A DNA stretch of 64,000 bases from Ophioderma brevispina (lineage: Eukaryota; Echinodermata; Ophiuroidea; Amphilepidida; Ophiodermatidae): NCBI GenBank assembly GCA_023653785.1, contig JAMKCH010012450.1, positions 26,839-90,838 on the forward strand, read 5' to 3'. Positions within the stretch are counted from its first letter, which is position 1. Every line of letters starts with the position of its first letter. The position numbers and the translations under genes are program-made. A model generated the notes under the pieces. That model was not told the origin of the DNA. It did not search any database and was given only the letters and a program-made list of their open reading frames with translations. Below are positions 45,393-58,065 of this stretch, piece by piece.

Positions 45393-45934
45393 TAACAATA
45401 TTCCCTGAAGTGCGATTCCATTTGTATTTCATTCATTAGTGAGTTTTAAAATGTTTTAAATGGAAATTAGTATTAACAACATATGAAAATATTATTTCTT
45501 TCCTTTAAACATATTATGACTATTTTATTTCTCACTTAAGTCGACTATTAAGAAATTAGATTTAAAGTGTTGACTACACACATGAAATTTTTTTTCCGTT
45601 GAGTGCAATACAAAGCTCCGTCATAACTACCTAGTTACCAGAGTAAAATATATTCGAGTACGATTACTCACTTGACTATAAAGGGCGGTAGACTTGCTTT
45701 AGTATCTCAGAGGGAAAATACCGCCACTGCGCACCGGCGCAACTATTGAGATTTAGGATATTTCTAATCTGAATAAATATTTAATATTTTACAAATCGTA
45801 TTCAGGTTTAGACTTGATTCACTGTAGACATACTAAACCTATTTGCTTTCTTTCGGCAGAGATCTTGTGCTGGAAGTAAGGACGACAACGGACGGTCTTG
45901 GTATGCTAATATTTCTGTTTTGCCTTAATTTTAT

Positions 45935-46507
45935 TTAAAAAGGACACAATGGCATGAAACAATATTCAGACATAATGAAACGGCCCCGTTAACTAAATCA
46001 GCTTCACAAATTTGAAAACATTTGGGTGTTTACATTTTGTAAAAAGGGGAAATGTACTACTATTATTTCCTGTAATCCTTCACTTCCTCAGCCAAGGATG
46101 CTGACATTACGGTCAGCAATTTATAAAACGTGAAAGCGCAGTCATCATCATCAGCTCACAGCCCATTGCTATTGTATTAATCCCAGCTAATCCACATTTC
46201 ACTAGCCAGATCCTATCGTACTCTTACAGTCTGCAGTTCATAGATATCGAATCCAGTCCGGAGTGCTTTTGAATGGTATCACCAAAACATGGCCTATATA
46301 TACGGCTGTAAATTCTGCAGGGATGTCACCACCTTTATTTTCTATGGCAGGAATTGTCACGAACTGCCACGAACTTTTGCTGTTTTGGTACTGTTTTACA
46401 GAATGAAAACTTTCATTGTTTTCAAATTTGTTGGAAGTGAATTTCAATAGGATTATTTCATTATTGTCCTGAATATTTTCTTCTCATGCCATTAATGTCC
46501 CTTTAAA
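45935..46507. mobile_element. MITE family A copy
   Basis: The left end TTTAAAAAGGACACAATGGC, ATGAAACAATATTCAGACAT is mirrored by TATTTTCTTCTCATGCCATT, AATGTCCCTTTAAA on the right. Internal blocks AATTTGAAAACA/TTTTCAAATT and CCTCAGCCAAGGATGCTGAC are shared, some inverted, with 26157-28418. Confidence 0.75.
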
Positions 46508-46509
46508 AC

Positions 46510-47490
46510 ACAATCCGTTTGCTTTGCACGTCAATGGAATCACCTGTTAATTAGTTACCGATTTTGTTGACCTAACAATTACCAGTCGGCCCACCATAAG
46601 TAACATGACTCTTTTTTTACTGAGTCCTTGTGGGATGTCATGGAACTTCTGGCACTCCGCTATGATCATTATTGGGTGTTTTTCACTTTTGGCTCTTATA
46701 ATATCAACCCGTTCACACCCTCCCTGACCTTTGTTTTCCCTCCTCTTTTTTCAATATTGTTTAATCTCATGTTTTACAATATCCCTATTTTGTCAATTCA
46801 TAATATGATTTGATATGTGTCTTATTTAAATTGATCAGAAAAGCACGTAAAACTTCAAAATGTGTTATTTATGACCTCCAAACAAACATTTTAGGCGGCT
46901 GTTTCAAATTGTTTCTTTATGTCTAACGACATATTACTTGATTTCTTAGTGGGCGTAAATATTATGTAGTATTATACATAATTGTTAAAATAGGATCAGA
47001 AGCAGGCAATTATTTACAAGAGTTAAAATATTAGTTTTGGCTAAAAGATTACTTTGTTTATTATGGAAGGAAAAATCGAATTCCTCTAGTAGTGCTATAT
47101 TGAGATCAGGTCAGATGCTTACAGGTTAGATATTGAGCTAAGTACTATAAATGGCTTGATATTTTCTAAGTTATTGTGCAAGTTTGCAAGGCCCAGTAAC
47201 ACATTTTTAAACAGAAGTATTTACTGACATAGTACTGATTCGACTATTATCCACTATGGAGTTCACTTTGGATGCTATCTTAGATATCTCGGGAAAGTCA
47301 CGGCGCCGACCCGGCAGCAATGTGTTTTTATGATGTGCGTTGAACAGCCCATGCTGTCAGCAGTTCCAAGCGCTTTTCGTATAAACTTTCTGGCCTGCCA
47401 AGCTATAAAGGTCCATTGAACTAATCTATCCAATTCGCCCGTTTCACTTTATAGAGCAGAAGCAGAATATCATAGTGTCCTTATTTAAGG
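46510..47490. other. No gene recognised
   Basis: AT-rich; no repeat or exon recognised. Confidence 0.4.
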
Positions 47491-47492
47491 AG

Positions 47493-48418
47493 TTCGTTCA
47501 TGCCGCGCCCGCCTACATCTAAGGTTTGACACATTTGGTAGTTGGTATGGACCCTCTATATCAATGCAAGGTAGTTAGTGGTCTCAAGTTGTGGTATCAC
47601 CTTTTCAATAGGGACCAATTTAAGGTACACAGGGGTCAAACTTTTAAACTACTCCAAACATGTTTGAAACATTTTCCATATTGTCCGTCTAGTCATAAGG
47701 ATTCCAAAAATGTATAGTTTGTACCACTTACGACTATCGGTTTTAGAGTTATAGAGTAAAAATGACTAAATCGGTAAAAAAGGGTCAATTTCAATTTGTA
47801 TTATATTAATATTAATATTAATTATATTAATTTGTATCTGATTATATTTTAAATACTTGCAAAATTATTGCATGAGGAAAGAGGACTGCCAAAAAGTATA
47901 GTATAGTTTTGGTTATGTTAAATGTTTATTTACCGAGTTAAAGGTCAAAGAAGGTAAGTGCCAATTGGATTATGTTGTCCCATGACCTATTTTGTCACAT
48001 AACATGATAACTATATGCATTGCAGATGCTACAAACTATTCCTTATTTTGACACATTAAGCTAGATGAACAATTTGTTTCATTTTTTTACCAAAATTGGA
48101 GCAACTTCTGATATTGACCCCTGTACAAATAGAAATTGACCTCTTTTTACCATTTTTATCCAGTAACTCAAAAAAACAATGGACATAGATGGTACAAACT
48201 ATACACTTTTGGAATCCTTATGACTAGACGGACAATATGGCATAATTTGAACATGATTGGTGTATTTTAAAAGTTTGACCCCTGTGTAAAATATAAATTG
48301 GCCCCTATTGAAAAAGTGACACCACAGTTTGAGACCACTAACTACCTTGCATTGATATAGAGGGTCCATACTAACTACCAAAGGTGTCACAGCTTAGATG
48401 TAGTGGGACATGAACGAT
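47493..48418. repeat. Long foldback element (core-motif family, copy 4, best preserved)
   Basis: Arms of roughly 300 bp. Left TCGTTCATG, CTACATCTAAG, GTTGGTATGGACCCTCTATA, TCAATGCAAGGTAGTTAGTG, GTCATAAGGATTCCAAAAAT, GTATAGTTTGTACCA is repeated in reverse complement on the right up to CATGAACGA at 48416. Because the arms match, both strands show the same 63-codon ORF (47526-47717 plus, 48390-48199 minus), which is not a gene. The loop is about 300 bp of AT-rich DNA. Confidence 0.88.
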
Positions 48419-48424
48419 GATTGT

Positions 48425-49440
48425 TTGACCCAGGTCCGTGCTCCCACTCTATTAACAGGATATATTACCGCGTATGATAAACACAAATTTGATTGACATA
48501 TTGAAGAATTAGTTGCACCTATACCGTGTTAGTCAACTTAAAAAGGGAAGTGTAATTTGTTACGAATTTTATTTTGATAACAATATAACATGACCTTTAT
48601 CATTAAACATTACGTATGATGCAAGAGATGCCAACTCAAACACGTTAAATATTGATAGAAAATGTTTAGACAAAGCAATTAAGTACATAAGCACGCCCTG
48701 GAAAACTTCCCGCAACTTTGACGGAAATGGGGATTTCTAGCCTTTGTTAAGGCAACAGTTCCCACCCCACGATTTTATTGGGTGACGGGGCTAACAAGTT
48801 TTTACACAATATCTTTGACTTATCACAACGCCCCATCTATGACAGACTAGTCTCTAATGTCAATAACACCCTAAGTAGCGTTGGTATCCTTAGATAAGAC
48901 TTTTTTCAGTGTAGTTTTCCTAAATATTATGAGGTCCTAATGAACAATATTAAACAACATTAATACAGGGCATATTATTTTTTAAGTTCTGAATTTGCAG
49001 AATAGGTGAAAATAATTTATAGCTACAATTTTATGTCCTACTGTAACATCTTATTTTTTATTAAATTTTGTCAATTTTTCCACAGGGCTATATCTCGTTT
49101 TATAAAAAAAACTCAAAAAAGCCTTTTAAAACAAACGTAACTAGAAAAAGAAAATTGTATGGAATTGTAAATTCGACAGGGATGGAAGACTACGTTCGTC
49201 AAAATCACTATCCATTTTATACGAATATTTGCTTTTTAATTTCCTGCATGACTTTCTGTATTTAGGTCTTCCTTTGGTTTCTTTCTCTGAAGAGCGTTCA
49301 AGAAAGACGTGGTTTATTCAAATGAGCACAGCATGATCGTATTTGGAAACCCTTAAACAGTGTGTGGATGCGCGGGGCCGTATGTAATTTTTTGAAACTA
49401 TAACTTTAAAAATAGCGGCAGAATAAGTAACGAGAAAGAA
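48425..49440. other. No gene recognised
   Basis: AT-rich with short unassigned ORFs (for example 49068-49265 plus). Confidence 0.4.
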
Positions 49441-49449
49441 CTATCGCAC

Positions 49450-49545
49450 TAACCTTGTGGGATTCGGTCCCGCGATACTCGATTGTCTGTTCGAGATTAA
49501 AACCACAGAGCTAAAACAATTAACGTGGCGACTCTGCGAGAAAAC
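49450..49545 (-). mobile_element. tRNA-like fragment
   Basis: On the minus strand TTTTAGCTCTGTGGTTTTAA (A-box-like) precedes CGAGTATCGCGGGACCGAAT, CCCACAAGG (B-box-like). The same B-box block occurs on the plus strand at 50518. Confidence 0.4.
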
Positions 49546-49549
49546 CATC

Positions 49550-50500
49550 AGGGTTTATGGCGTGGCCCACTTCAGCAACATTGATGCAATCGCAACAACA
49601 TTCGGCGGTAACCGAGTGCTAGTCTTTTTCAAAGACTTAGCGGTAGAGGGCTGTTCTTACGCACAATCGGACAACGACTTGTCTAAAGTAAAGCTGGTCA
49701 CGAATATTTAATCTATGACCGTTGTTGGAATTTACAACTGTTTTGCAGCGGACTTAAATTCACTAACCCCGACGAATTCCCTATTCTCATCCCAGTACTT
49801 TGTGGGTGCCCAACGGGCTCATATTCGGCAGTATACGTTTCCGCAGGAACTTACTTTGTTTAGATCCTCCATAGGGTTCCTCCAGGGAAACTTAACTGGA
49901 GGTGCGGGGTGGTCATAAATTAAGGTGAATGGGTAATACTTGGGAAAAATAAATCTCTTTGGATGGTTGGGGAAATGGTAGATTGAAGGCAGGTGTATTT
50001 CCAAGTTGTGGGGGACTAGACCTTCTCTCCGAAAGTGCTAAGCCGGGTAGGAAACGATCTGCACGATTTCGGCATTGGGGATTTTCCAAACGGTATTTTA
50101 GGAATTCTTACGTATATTTCCTACGTTAGCCTAGGTCCGGTGACAATAGAACACACCTTTTAAGCGTTCGTTCAAAAGATCTTCGTAATATGATGATATT
50201 TTGGAAAAAATATTGACTTCTAAATTGACTTCTAAATATTGGACTTCTAACCCCTCTGCAAAACAGTGTCAGATTTCCATAACGTTCATTTAAGTGTTTA
50301 ATCCCATCGTGACCAGCTATAAGCCTTTAGTCACGTTTGTCCGATGTTGCGTAAAAGCGCCCCCTAAGGTGAAGTCTTTGAAAGACTAGCACTCAGGTAC
50401 GCCGGAATCGGATGTTGATGCTGATTTGAGTTCACTGTTCCGTTAATTTGGTATGTGCTAACCCCCCCCCCCCCCCCCCCGGTCCTCAGCTGAACCCTGT
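49550..50500. other. No gene recognised; C run at 50462-50480
   Basis: A 67-codon ORF at 49715-49918 and an 84-codon ORF at 49457-49711 overlap the tRNA-like fragment, with no recognised family. Confidence 0.35.
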
Positions 50501-50504
50501 CATG

Positions 50505-50560
50505 TTCCATCCACAATCGAGTAGCGCGGGATCGAATCCCACAAGGTTGTGAATTTGTGT
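50505..50560 (+). mobile_element. tRNA-like fragment
   Basis: ATCGAGTAGCGCGGGATCGA, ATCCCACAAGGTTGTG contains the B-box consensus GATCGAATC. It pairs, inverted, with 49450-49545, so the two may be SINE heads in opposite orientation. Confidence 0.45.
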
Positions 50561-50859
50561 TTCTCTTTCAAACATAATGTCATTTCCCAATGGTTTTTGG
50601 GCTGTGATGAGTAGGGTGGTTTGGGGTTATTTATGGCTGATAGGTGCGCCTGGCTATAGCCTTACTCTGGATAGCCATACGCCCTATTTTCAAGGGTATT
50701 AGGGTTTTTTTAGGTCCCGGTTCACTATGTTCAAATATTACTATTTGTTGGCTTTTATGGAGATTTGCTTGCTAATTTTTGCCTTTTTCTAAGTTTCAGC
50801 TGTCCACAGGAACAGAAAATCAATGTTGGCATTTTTTTAAAACGCATATAAGCAGCCAA

Positions 50860-53800
50860 TCTTGGACAATTAAAATGGCCGCCATTTGGAACCATAATTT
50901 CTATTATCTTGGCTTTTAAAGCCCCTAGAAACGTAATTCCACCATCTCAACCCATTGTTGGCGGGTGTCATCCTTCAATGCAATCAACAAGATCATGTGG
51001 CTCTTACGGGCCATCTTGAAATTCAAAATGGCCACCAAGGGAAGTTGCTTTTGTAGATCATGTCCTCTGAAACTAGTAATAGGCATGATTATGGCACCTA
51101 TACTCAAATGATTTCATGTCCGAAATCCAATACGCACATTAAATAACAACATGGACCATGTGGTTGTGGAGCCATCTTGAATTTCAAAATGGCCACCAAG
51201 GGGAAACTTTTTTTTTTGCCCACACAACACTTTCAGTTCCTCTAATACCAGTACACTCATGATTCTAGTGCTATAGTCCAAGGCTATACCAGTGTTTTCA
51301 GGGTCCAGAATCCAATATAACATTGTTAACACCAACGGATCATTTCGGATCGAACATGGCAGCACCTTGAATTTTCAAATGGGCTGCCAGTAAAAGAGTT
51401 TTGCCTGCCAAAAGGTAATAGTAAGTGTAATGTAGTAGCTTACAGAGTGTGCTCCTGCAAAAATTGTAAGGTTTCAGGTTGAGTGTGAAATTATGGTCCT
51501 TTACCATGCGTTAACCCTTGTATCTGACATTTGCTCTGACACTGACACTTTTTTACACGCTCGCAATTTAAGATGGCGACCGTCTACTGGTATTCAAGAT
51601 CTTAAACGTAGAATTACGTCAAATTTCTCTATATTTGTTAACATCCATAATTTGATAAAATGAAAAAAATTTAATACATGTGCTCATATGTCTTCAAGTT
51701 GGCATATTAGAAGGTCATATCTAATTGTCTTTGCTTTGTAAAATATCTTAAAATCAAGATGGCAGCCCCCATGATACCTTCATCAAAAACATCTGTAATA
51801 TGTTAATAAGCATATTCGATATTTACGATTAAAAAGTGTGTAAAAAGTGCGAGTATAAGCTCACCATTAGGAAAGTCATATTGGTATTTATTGGTAAAAG
51901 ATGTTTAAGATGGGGGGTCAATACATTACAAATATTATGGCAGTTATAGGTGTTAGAAGATCCTGGAAATGCCCCTATTTGCCACCATATGGTTTTTTTG
52001 CAAGTTTAACAAAGAGGAAAAATCAGATCATGACGTTCTAACAGTGAATTTTAGTCAAGGTAGTGAAATGACAAAAACGTTGGTATGCATTTGTTTTATT
52101 CGTCACAATTTTTATAATTCAAAGATCTTGTAATGTGGCCATTTTGGTGCCCATCTTGGATTTTAAGTAGGTTAACTAAATAAAAAATATGAGTTCTCAT
52201 GGACAAAGACATATATCTCACCATACTTAATGCACATTGTTAGCAATTCTTGGATGATAGCCTTGGTATATGGCAATTATTTTTTAAAGTTTTAGAGGTG
52301 GACATTTTGAAATGTGGCATGTTGAAACAAAATGACAGATATGATTTATATTAAGGGAAAAATATATTTTGTACTTTAGTTTACACTTTTATGATGATTT
52401 AACCTAAAGTTTTTTGGGTTGTTTAAGGTGGCCATAGCATGAATTGTATGTTAGAGAAAACACAGCTGCCATATGTGGACATTTTAATAGCCAAGGCTGT
52501 ATTATCTCATATTCTTTTCTTTAATGATTTTTGGAATGCTATAAACCAAATATATATTTATTAGTTCTATTACAGATATATGACAATTTGTAGGTTTGAA
52601 GGTTCAGAGAAGGGGGTTTTAATGGTCAAAGGGTAGAGGCCAATCCCATACTCTAACAAAGAAGGGACAGAAGAACACAACTACCCAATCTAAAGGGCTC
52701 TATGAGCGGTTTGTCTCTGAGCTTTAGCTTCTTACAAGGGTATTTCTGGACAATTGCCATCATACTTGTCCGAATACCTATCTTTGTATATTCCTGACAG
52801 GTCAGTCTTGCGGTGTGAAGATGACAACATGCTCCCTGTTTTCATCCAGTGGGGTGACCAGGTCTTTTAGCAATGCAGCCCTAGCCTATATGGAACTCTT
52901 TGCCATCTCTGTGCGCAACTCCAGGTCCATCGTTACTTTAAGAAAGCAGTGAAATGCACCCATTCCAAGGAAGTTGAGCATTTGTCCTTAAATTGGCATA
53001 TATTGTCTCATGTAATTTCTATTTGTATTGGATACTGTTTTCTTTATACTATATGTTAGATTATATGTGTTTATATCAAGGTTATACTCTTATATCATCA
53101 TATTATTGTGGTTAGGCCAAAACAGAAATTCTTTTATTGTAAACGCTTTTACTGGAGGGGGTGCATCTTTTGACACTTACATACATAAACTGTTGCCTTG
53201 GCATACCCACTGTGAATAAGTGCACCAGTGTGGAGTCACAGTGTACATTCACACAAGTTCGATGTCGTTCTGAATTGATGCAATGAGACTTGTTAGTGGT
53301 TGCTTTTTGGCGACGTCTGTAGAATATCTTCCAATCCTGTCTGGCATAGCTCCTGCAACCTTAGGAGGAACCTTCAGACGATCAAGCTCGCCAAAGAAAT
53401 GTGATGAACCTGGGGCCTAATCCTCCACCAACACCTTTTGAGGATCCGAGAATTCCACGGAATCACTTTGTACCCAATCCATGACACGCAGTCACAGTAT
53501 CCATACGATCATCTGGATCAATGACAGATGGTTGGCAAATGGTACCTCTACTTTGAACCTAAAGCATGTTGGTGGACAGCCCATCTAGCAACCAAAGGTG
53601 GTGGCCTTGATAGGAAAGATGGTCAACCTCAACAGACTCAGAGCTGGCGTTGGTCGTACAAAGAAACTTCCTCACAAGATCGGAGTAGTACTTTCACCAA
53701 ACTGCGAGTGGGGAGAGCCACAAACCATTTAGCCACATCATAGATGTTTGTGAGGTCTACAAGTCCCCAGAGGAAATTCCAGGGCCTATCAACCGGAATG

Positions 53801-54690
53801 ATGAAAACTATCAGCTGTTTAGGGACGGATCTTCCACTGTGATTTTTGGACTTGGCCGCACGACCTTAATACGGCATTAAATCAAATGATTGTTTGTATT
53901 GTATCGTATAAACACAGTATCGTGATATAACCAAAATCAGGTATGGCAATTAAGAGTTTTAAAAATCTGTGAGATGGCAATGTGACCCCCATCTTGAAAT
54001 GGAAGCATGCTGTAAGCCAATATTATAGATTGAACTTTCTAATTGTCAAAAAGACCTATAGCTCAGATTATAATTAAAATTTTATTATACTTTCTGGATG
54101 ATTGTAATTAAATATATTAAAAGATATATGGTAATTTAAAAGTTTTAAACGATTGTTAAGGCGGCCATATTGGCTTCCATTTAAATTGGAGCTTGTTGGA
54201 AAAAACGGACTTACCATCAGATAATAGTTCCTACGGGCAAAGTAACAGACATATCAAGACTTCCAATTTGAACATTTATCGCATTTTTTGCAGGCAAACT
54301 GTCTGTAAATACTACACTCTTAGCGACCATTTGAAATTTAAGGTGGCTGCCATAACCAAGTGATCCAATGTTTCTATCAAAATTCATTGAATTTGTATGA
54401 CCATGGGAAACATGGAATGAAAACTGGATCATGGCTGCTCTACCAGTCTCAGAAACCTGGGATATGGGCAAGAGTGACTAATTTGGCGGCCATTTTGAAA
54501 TTTAATATGGCCGCCAAAACCAATTGATATGGTGTGTTATCAATGACCTTATTGATTCCTTGACCCTTAAAAAAGGGGATAGGCACCAGATCATGCTTAT
54601 ATACGAGTTCTCAGAATCTAAGATATGAGCAAAAATGGCGGCATTTTGAAATCCAAAATGGCCGCCCATACGGGAATTTAAAAAAAATGC
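50860..54690. repeat. Degenerate array of AAAATGGCC palindromes, spacing 160-200 bp
   Basis: Palindromes of the form GGCCATxTTGAAxTTxAAxATGGCC recur at about 50872, 51010, 51172, 51357, 51570, 51757, 52137, 52300, 53985, 54165, 54325, 54490 and 54643. The stretches between are AT-rich and only weakly alike (for example ACATGGACCATG and CATGACCATG). The clearest copies are 51010, 51172, 54490 and 54643. It is interrupted at about 52620-53890 by retroelement sequence. Confidence 0.7.
52620..53890 (+). mobile_element. Non-LTR retrotransposon C-terminal fragment
   Basis: Near 53630-53870 the plus strand, with small frame changes, reads NLNRLRAGVGRTKKL, HKIGVVLSPNCEWGEPQTI, then HIIDVCEVYKSPEEIPGPIN. 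The order LNRLRTG.GR...C.CGEPQT..HI...C matches the C-terminal knuckle of I/Jockey-type LINEs. The second cysteine is replaced by tryptophan and a stop follows QTI. The upstream 0.9 kb is unassigned and may be the same element. Confidence 0.65.
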
Positions 54691-54699
54691 CAACATTGT

Positions 54700-55560
54700 T
54701 TTTTATTGGGGAACATATGCTTTCAGAAAATGATAGTTTCTAATCTCCATAAAAAGCAACAAATAATAATAAGGAACCTGACTATTGATAGGCATCATTT
54801 TGAGACGTTGTGAGTTATATTTACAACGATAATCTGTATTTTTCATATTTATTGTATTATTTTTTCCCTTCTTCTTGGAAGTCCCTGGCCCTTAAACATG
54901 AACATTTCTGTGTATATAGCCTCATCTCCTCTATCATATATATGAAGGATAAAAATACTAACGATCAAATTTTATGAATTTTCCCGCTTGGAAATTATGA
55001 CCCATATGTTTACAAAACAATCGTGTCAATGCAGAATTCCCAAGGAAAACACGTACGCGTCACACACAGTATGCACACAAACGCATGGACCATGACATGA
55101 CACAAGCCGGTGTCATAAACTACAGTGTCCATGTGACTGAGTGTCCTACCACCCATCTGTCTATTGTATTCTCCATTGAGTGCCGTATGCATCGTGTGTC
55201 TCAGCACTGTACCCAAATGGCCTCGTCTGCCAGGTCACGGTTTATTCCGTACATGTTGCTATGGTGGCTAGGACACTCTCTTATGGGGACACTCAGTTTC
55301 TTTACACCGGGTATATACGTTCAGAAAAAAAACATACCTGTAATGAGAGGGGAACTAAGATCCGTTGGCAGTAACAGAAACTAGATAACATACCTGTAAA
55401 CTCCCAGGGTGTGTCAATTGTGAAAGTTGCACATTTAGCGTGAATTTAGGATCGTTTAATGCACAACTTCACAGACGAAAATTGTCGAATTCAACTACCT
55501 GTACGATAAGATACGATAAGAAAGACCCGTTTTCAAAGGAGCACCGCAACATAACGTAAT
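54700..55560. other. No gene recognised
   Basis: Two overlapping plus ORFs (55085-55384, 55180-55374) are open in different frames; no family is recognised. Confidence 0.35.
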
Positions 55561-55561
55561 A

Positions 55562-55590
55562 CCGAGGGGGCGGGAGGGGGCGGCCAAGAT
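55562..55590. promoter_or_regulatory. GC-box-like patch
   Basis: GAGGGGGCGGGAGGGGGCGG contains two GGGCGG-type boxes in AT-rich surroundings, about 470 bp from the minus-strand exon candidate at 56058. It lies downstream of that ATG, so a link is doubtful. Confidence 0.25.
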
Positions 55591-56010
55591 AGCGTCGTTT
55601 TTACCGAAAAATGATAATCTTATTAAAGGAACGCCTATTTATGGAGCGATAGTTATGTAAGATTGTACTTTTTAGCTTGATAAATGACAAAAAAAGTTAA
55701 ATGTGATTCGTTTAAACCAAATTGAGGTAAAAACTGATACATGTTTAATCTAGGACTGAAAGTAATCATAAATACGTAGGCCTATTAATATCACCAGTTT
55801 ATTTTTGGCATTGCATTTGGTAAAATTATGGTTTCTCAAATTTTGAAATGGCGAGCTAGGATTTTTTTGGAGGGTCATGGTGAAGAGGGATAGGTGAAGA
55901 TTTTTCAACTCCGTGCAAAATGTTAATACAAATCCTGACCAAATGCCAACCATAGGCCTATAGAGCGGGGAGGTTAGGTGAAAACAATTTAGGATTTTAG
56001 GGTTACTAAC

Positions 56011-56058
56011 CATTGCTTCTTCAGTTTCGCAAATGAAATCTAACGTTTTAACAGCCAT
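56011..56058 (-). CDS. Candidate first coding exon, unknown protein
   Basis: The minus strand gives AAAATGGCTGTT, encoding MAVKTLDFICETEEAM, ending GCAATG^GTTAGT in phase 0. The leader (56060-56150) is relatively GC-rich with CCCCTGCGACAC. The strong start context and donor support an exon, but 16 codons are too few to name a family and no second exon was identified. Confidence 0.35.
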
Positions 56059-56159
56059 TTTACTCACAACTTTCTTATCCTCTGAAAGTGTCGCAGGGGC
56101 ACTCCGCCTGCCACTTCCCCCGGTAGCTACCTCACTGATTTTGAACCAATAATTTCAAA

Positions 56160-58060
56160 CTTTCCAGCCATTTTTTTATAAATAAGGAGGTGAGTCTAAT
56201 TGGAGGTATTTGGAATTCAGATTGGCGAAGAATGGCTCTATGACATGATAAGCGAGTCTTTGTAACCGAAATGATGGCTGGACTGCGCCATCCTCCTGAC
56301 TTTCCGCCTCATTCTGGGTTTATTTCATGCAGTTTATAAACCAAATCTTTCATTATATTCTTGTTAACCAGAGAATTGGGGTTTTACATAAAAATATCTT
56401 TTGGTGTAACATTGTCAATGTTTTAGAATGGGGTGAAGGAATATTGTTTACATCGCGAGAATTATCTTACAACTTCCGATCAAAGAATTTTAAAACTAGA
56501 AAATATAATGATTAAAAGAACACCAGGTACCGAACGTTTGGTCAGGGAGGATTTCAGATTTTTCCCAAAAAAAATGTTTGTAAAAGATGACTTCCGTATT
56601 TTCACGCTGAACATTAAAAAAACGGGAGAGGGGCTATGGGCTAATGGTGTTTTGAAAGCTAGGAAAAGTGGACCACTTTCAAATTTGGGGGAATGCCGAC
56701 GCACTCCTTACAGTAGTCCTGAAACTTGCACGTTTTCCACTCTAAGAAATAACCTATAGTTTTATGCCACAGAAAACCAACCAACAACTTTTTAGTAAGA
56801 AATCCTACACATGGGTCGGTTTTTCGTGAGATATCCTTAGACATGGGTTGTTTTTGTTATGAGAAATTATCAAACATGTGTCCCATTTTCGAAAACTGAC
56901 TCACAAAAAGACTTTTGAAAAATTATACGTATTTATTGCAAGTAAAATCCTTAGAAATCGGTACCCTTTTCTACCCCATAAAATTCCGATGATAAGATAA
57001 TTAGGTTTGGGACCCCAGAACCACCCATACCCATGCATGGTCAAGGAAAAATAAACTAAAACTACCGGGAACCACAAGACTGTGTGTACTTATTTATAAT
57101 AAATTTATAACATAAAAAATAAGTCATATTCCTTCTAATATGTAATAATTTGGATCTTGGATTTGGAAAAATAACTAAATTAGTTTAAAAGTATTTCATA
57201 TTTGTGCAAGCGGCGGTTACGAAATGGCATTTTTAACAAAAATAAAATATCATTTTCCGCCGTCAAAAATTTGAAAGCTAATGTTTTGCTTTCGATTTTA
57301 ATTGCAAGTATTATTGTCTTAGCCAAAAAAAGTAAAAAAAAAAGAAGAAGACAAAAAATTGTTTCTAGTAGGCAGCTCGCATTTTGATTTTGGAGCCATT
57401 TTACTACGTTTTTTTTAATTTGATTTACTGAGAAAATGTGCATTTTTTAGACAAAAATGCCTCAGAGAAAAAAATAATAATTTTAAAAAAATCTCTCCAC
57501 ATGTAAATGATCCAAAATCGCTATATTTTGATAACTTGATAGTCAAATATGATTTGCAACCGTTTTGACTTGCCATTTGGTTGATTTGAGCCATTTCTGG
57601 GGAAATCCTTTAAAAAAAATAAAAAGCGCATTTCGCATTTAGATTTTTGGAATACTGGAATCAAACTTGATTTTGTTCAATCTGTTGGCCTTATTATGAC
57701 CCTTCATATGGTGTAAGTTTAAAGAAATATTTGCCCTCTCTAACCTTGGACCAATGCACTTTCTAAGTTATAGAAAAGAATAAAAACACAAGAGATCTAA
57801 ATAAATGGTGCGGCATTGGTGTAGATTGTCATAGCCTAGCCATCGCTGATAAAACAAAATATAAACTGGGGTTAGCGGAACACTTAAGGCTAAACTGGTT
57901 CAAAACAACAAATATTATAAGTGGGTTTTTTTTTCAAAATCTACCATATAAACAAAGGTAAATTTTTTTATATATATTTGATTTTGATTTTTCACGTGTT
58001 TCGTATGACATCCCGAAAAAGTTAACATTTCTATATCGCTTTATAAACAGCAAACAGAAT
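56160..58060. other. No gene recognised
   Basis: AT-rich. A 108-codon ORF at 56433-56759 is lysine-rich and unrecognised. CACGTG at about 57993 is 70 bp upstream of the next exon candidate. Confidence 0.35.
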
Positions 58061-58065
58061 TCAAA

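Noticed and set aside
45241..45439. His/Thr-rich and Cys/Val-rich ORFs on both strands
   Set aside because: Both translate a TG microsatellite.
45861..45901. 40-bp micro-exon between CGGCAG and GTATGC, possibly a third PRODH exon
   Set aside because: The borders fit, but no frame matches the expected PRODH sequence and the length is too short to judge.
47526..48390. Matching 63-codon ORFs on opposite strands
   Set aside because: They are the two arms of one foldback, so similarity follows from the inverted repeat.
55085..55384. Overlapping 99- and 64-codon ORFs as a secreted or membrane protein
   Set aside because: Two frames are equally open, no family motif, no conserved splice context.
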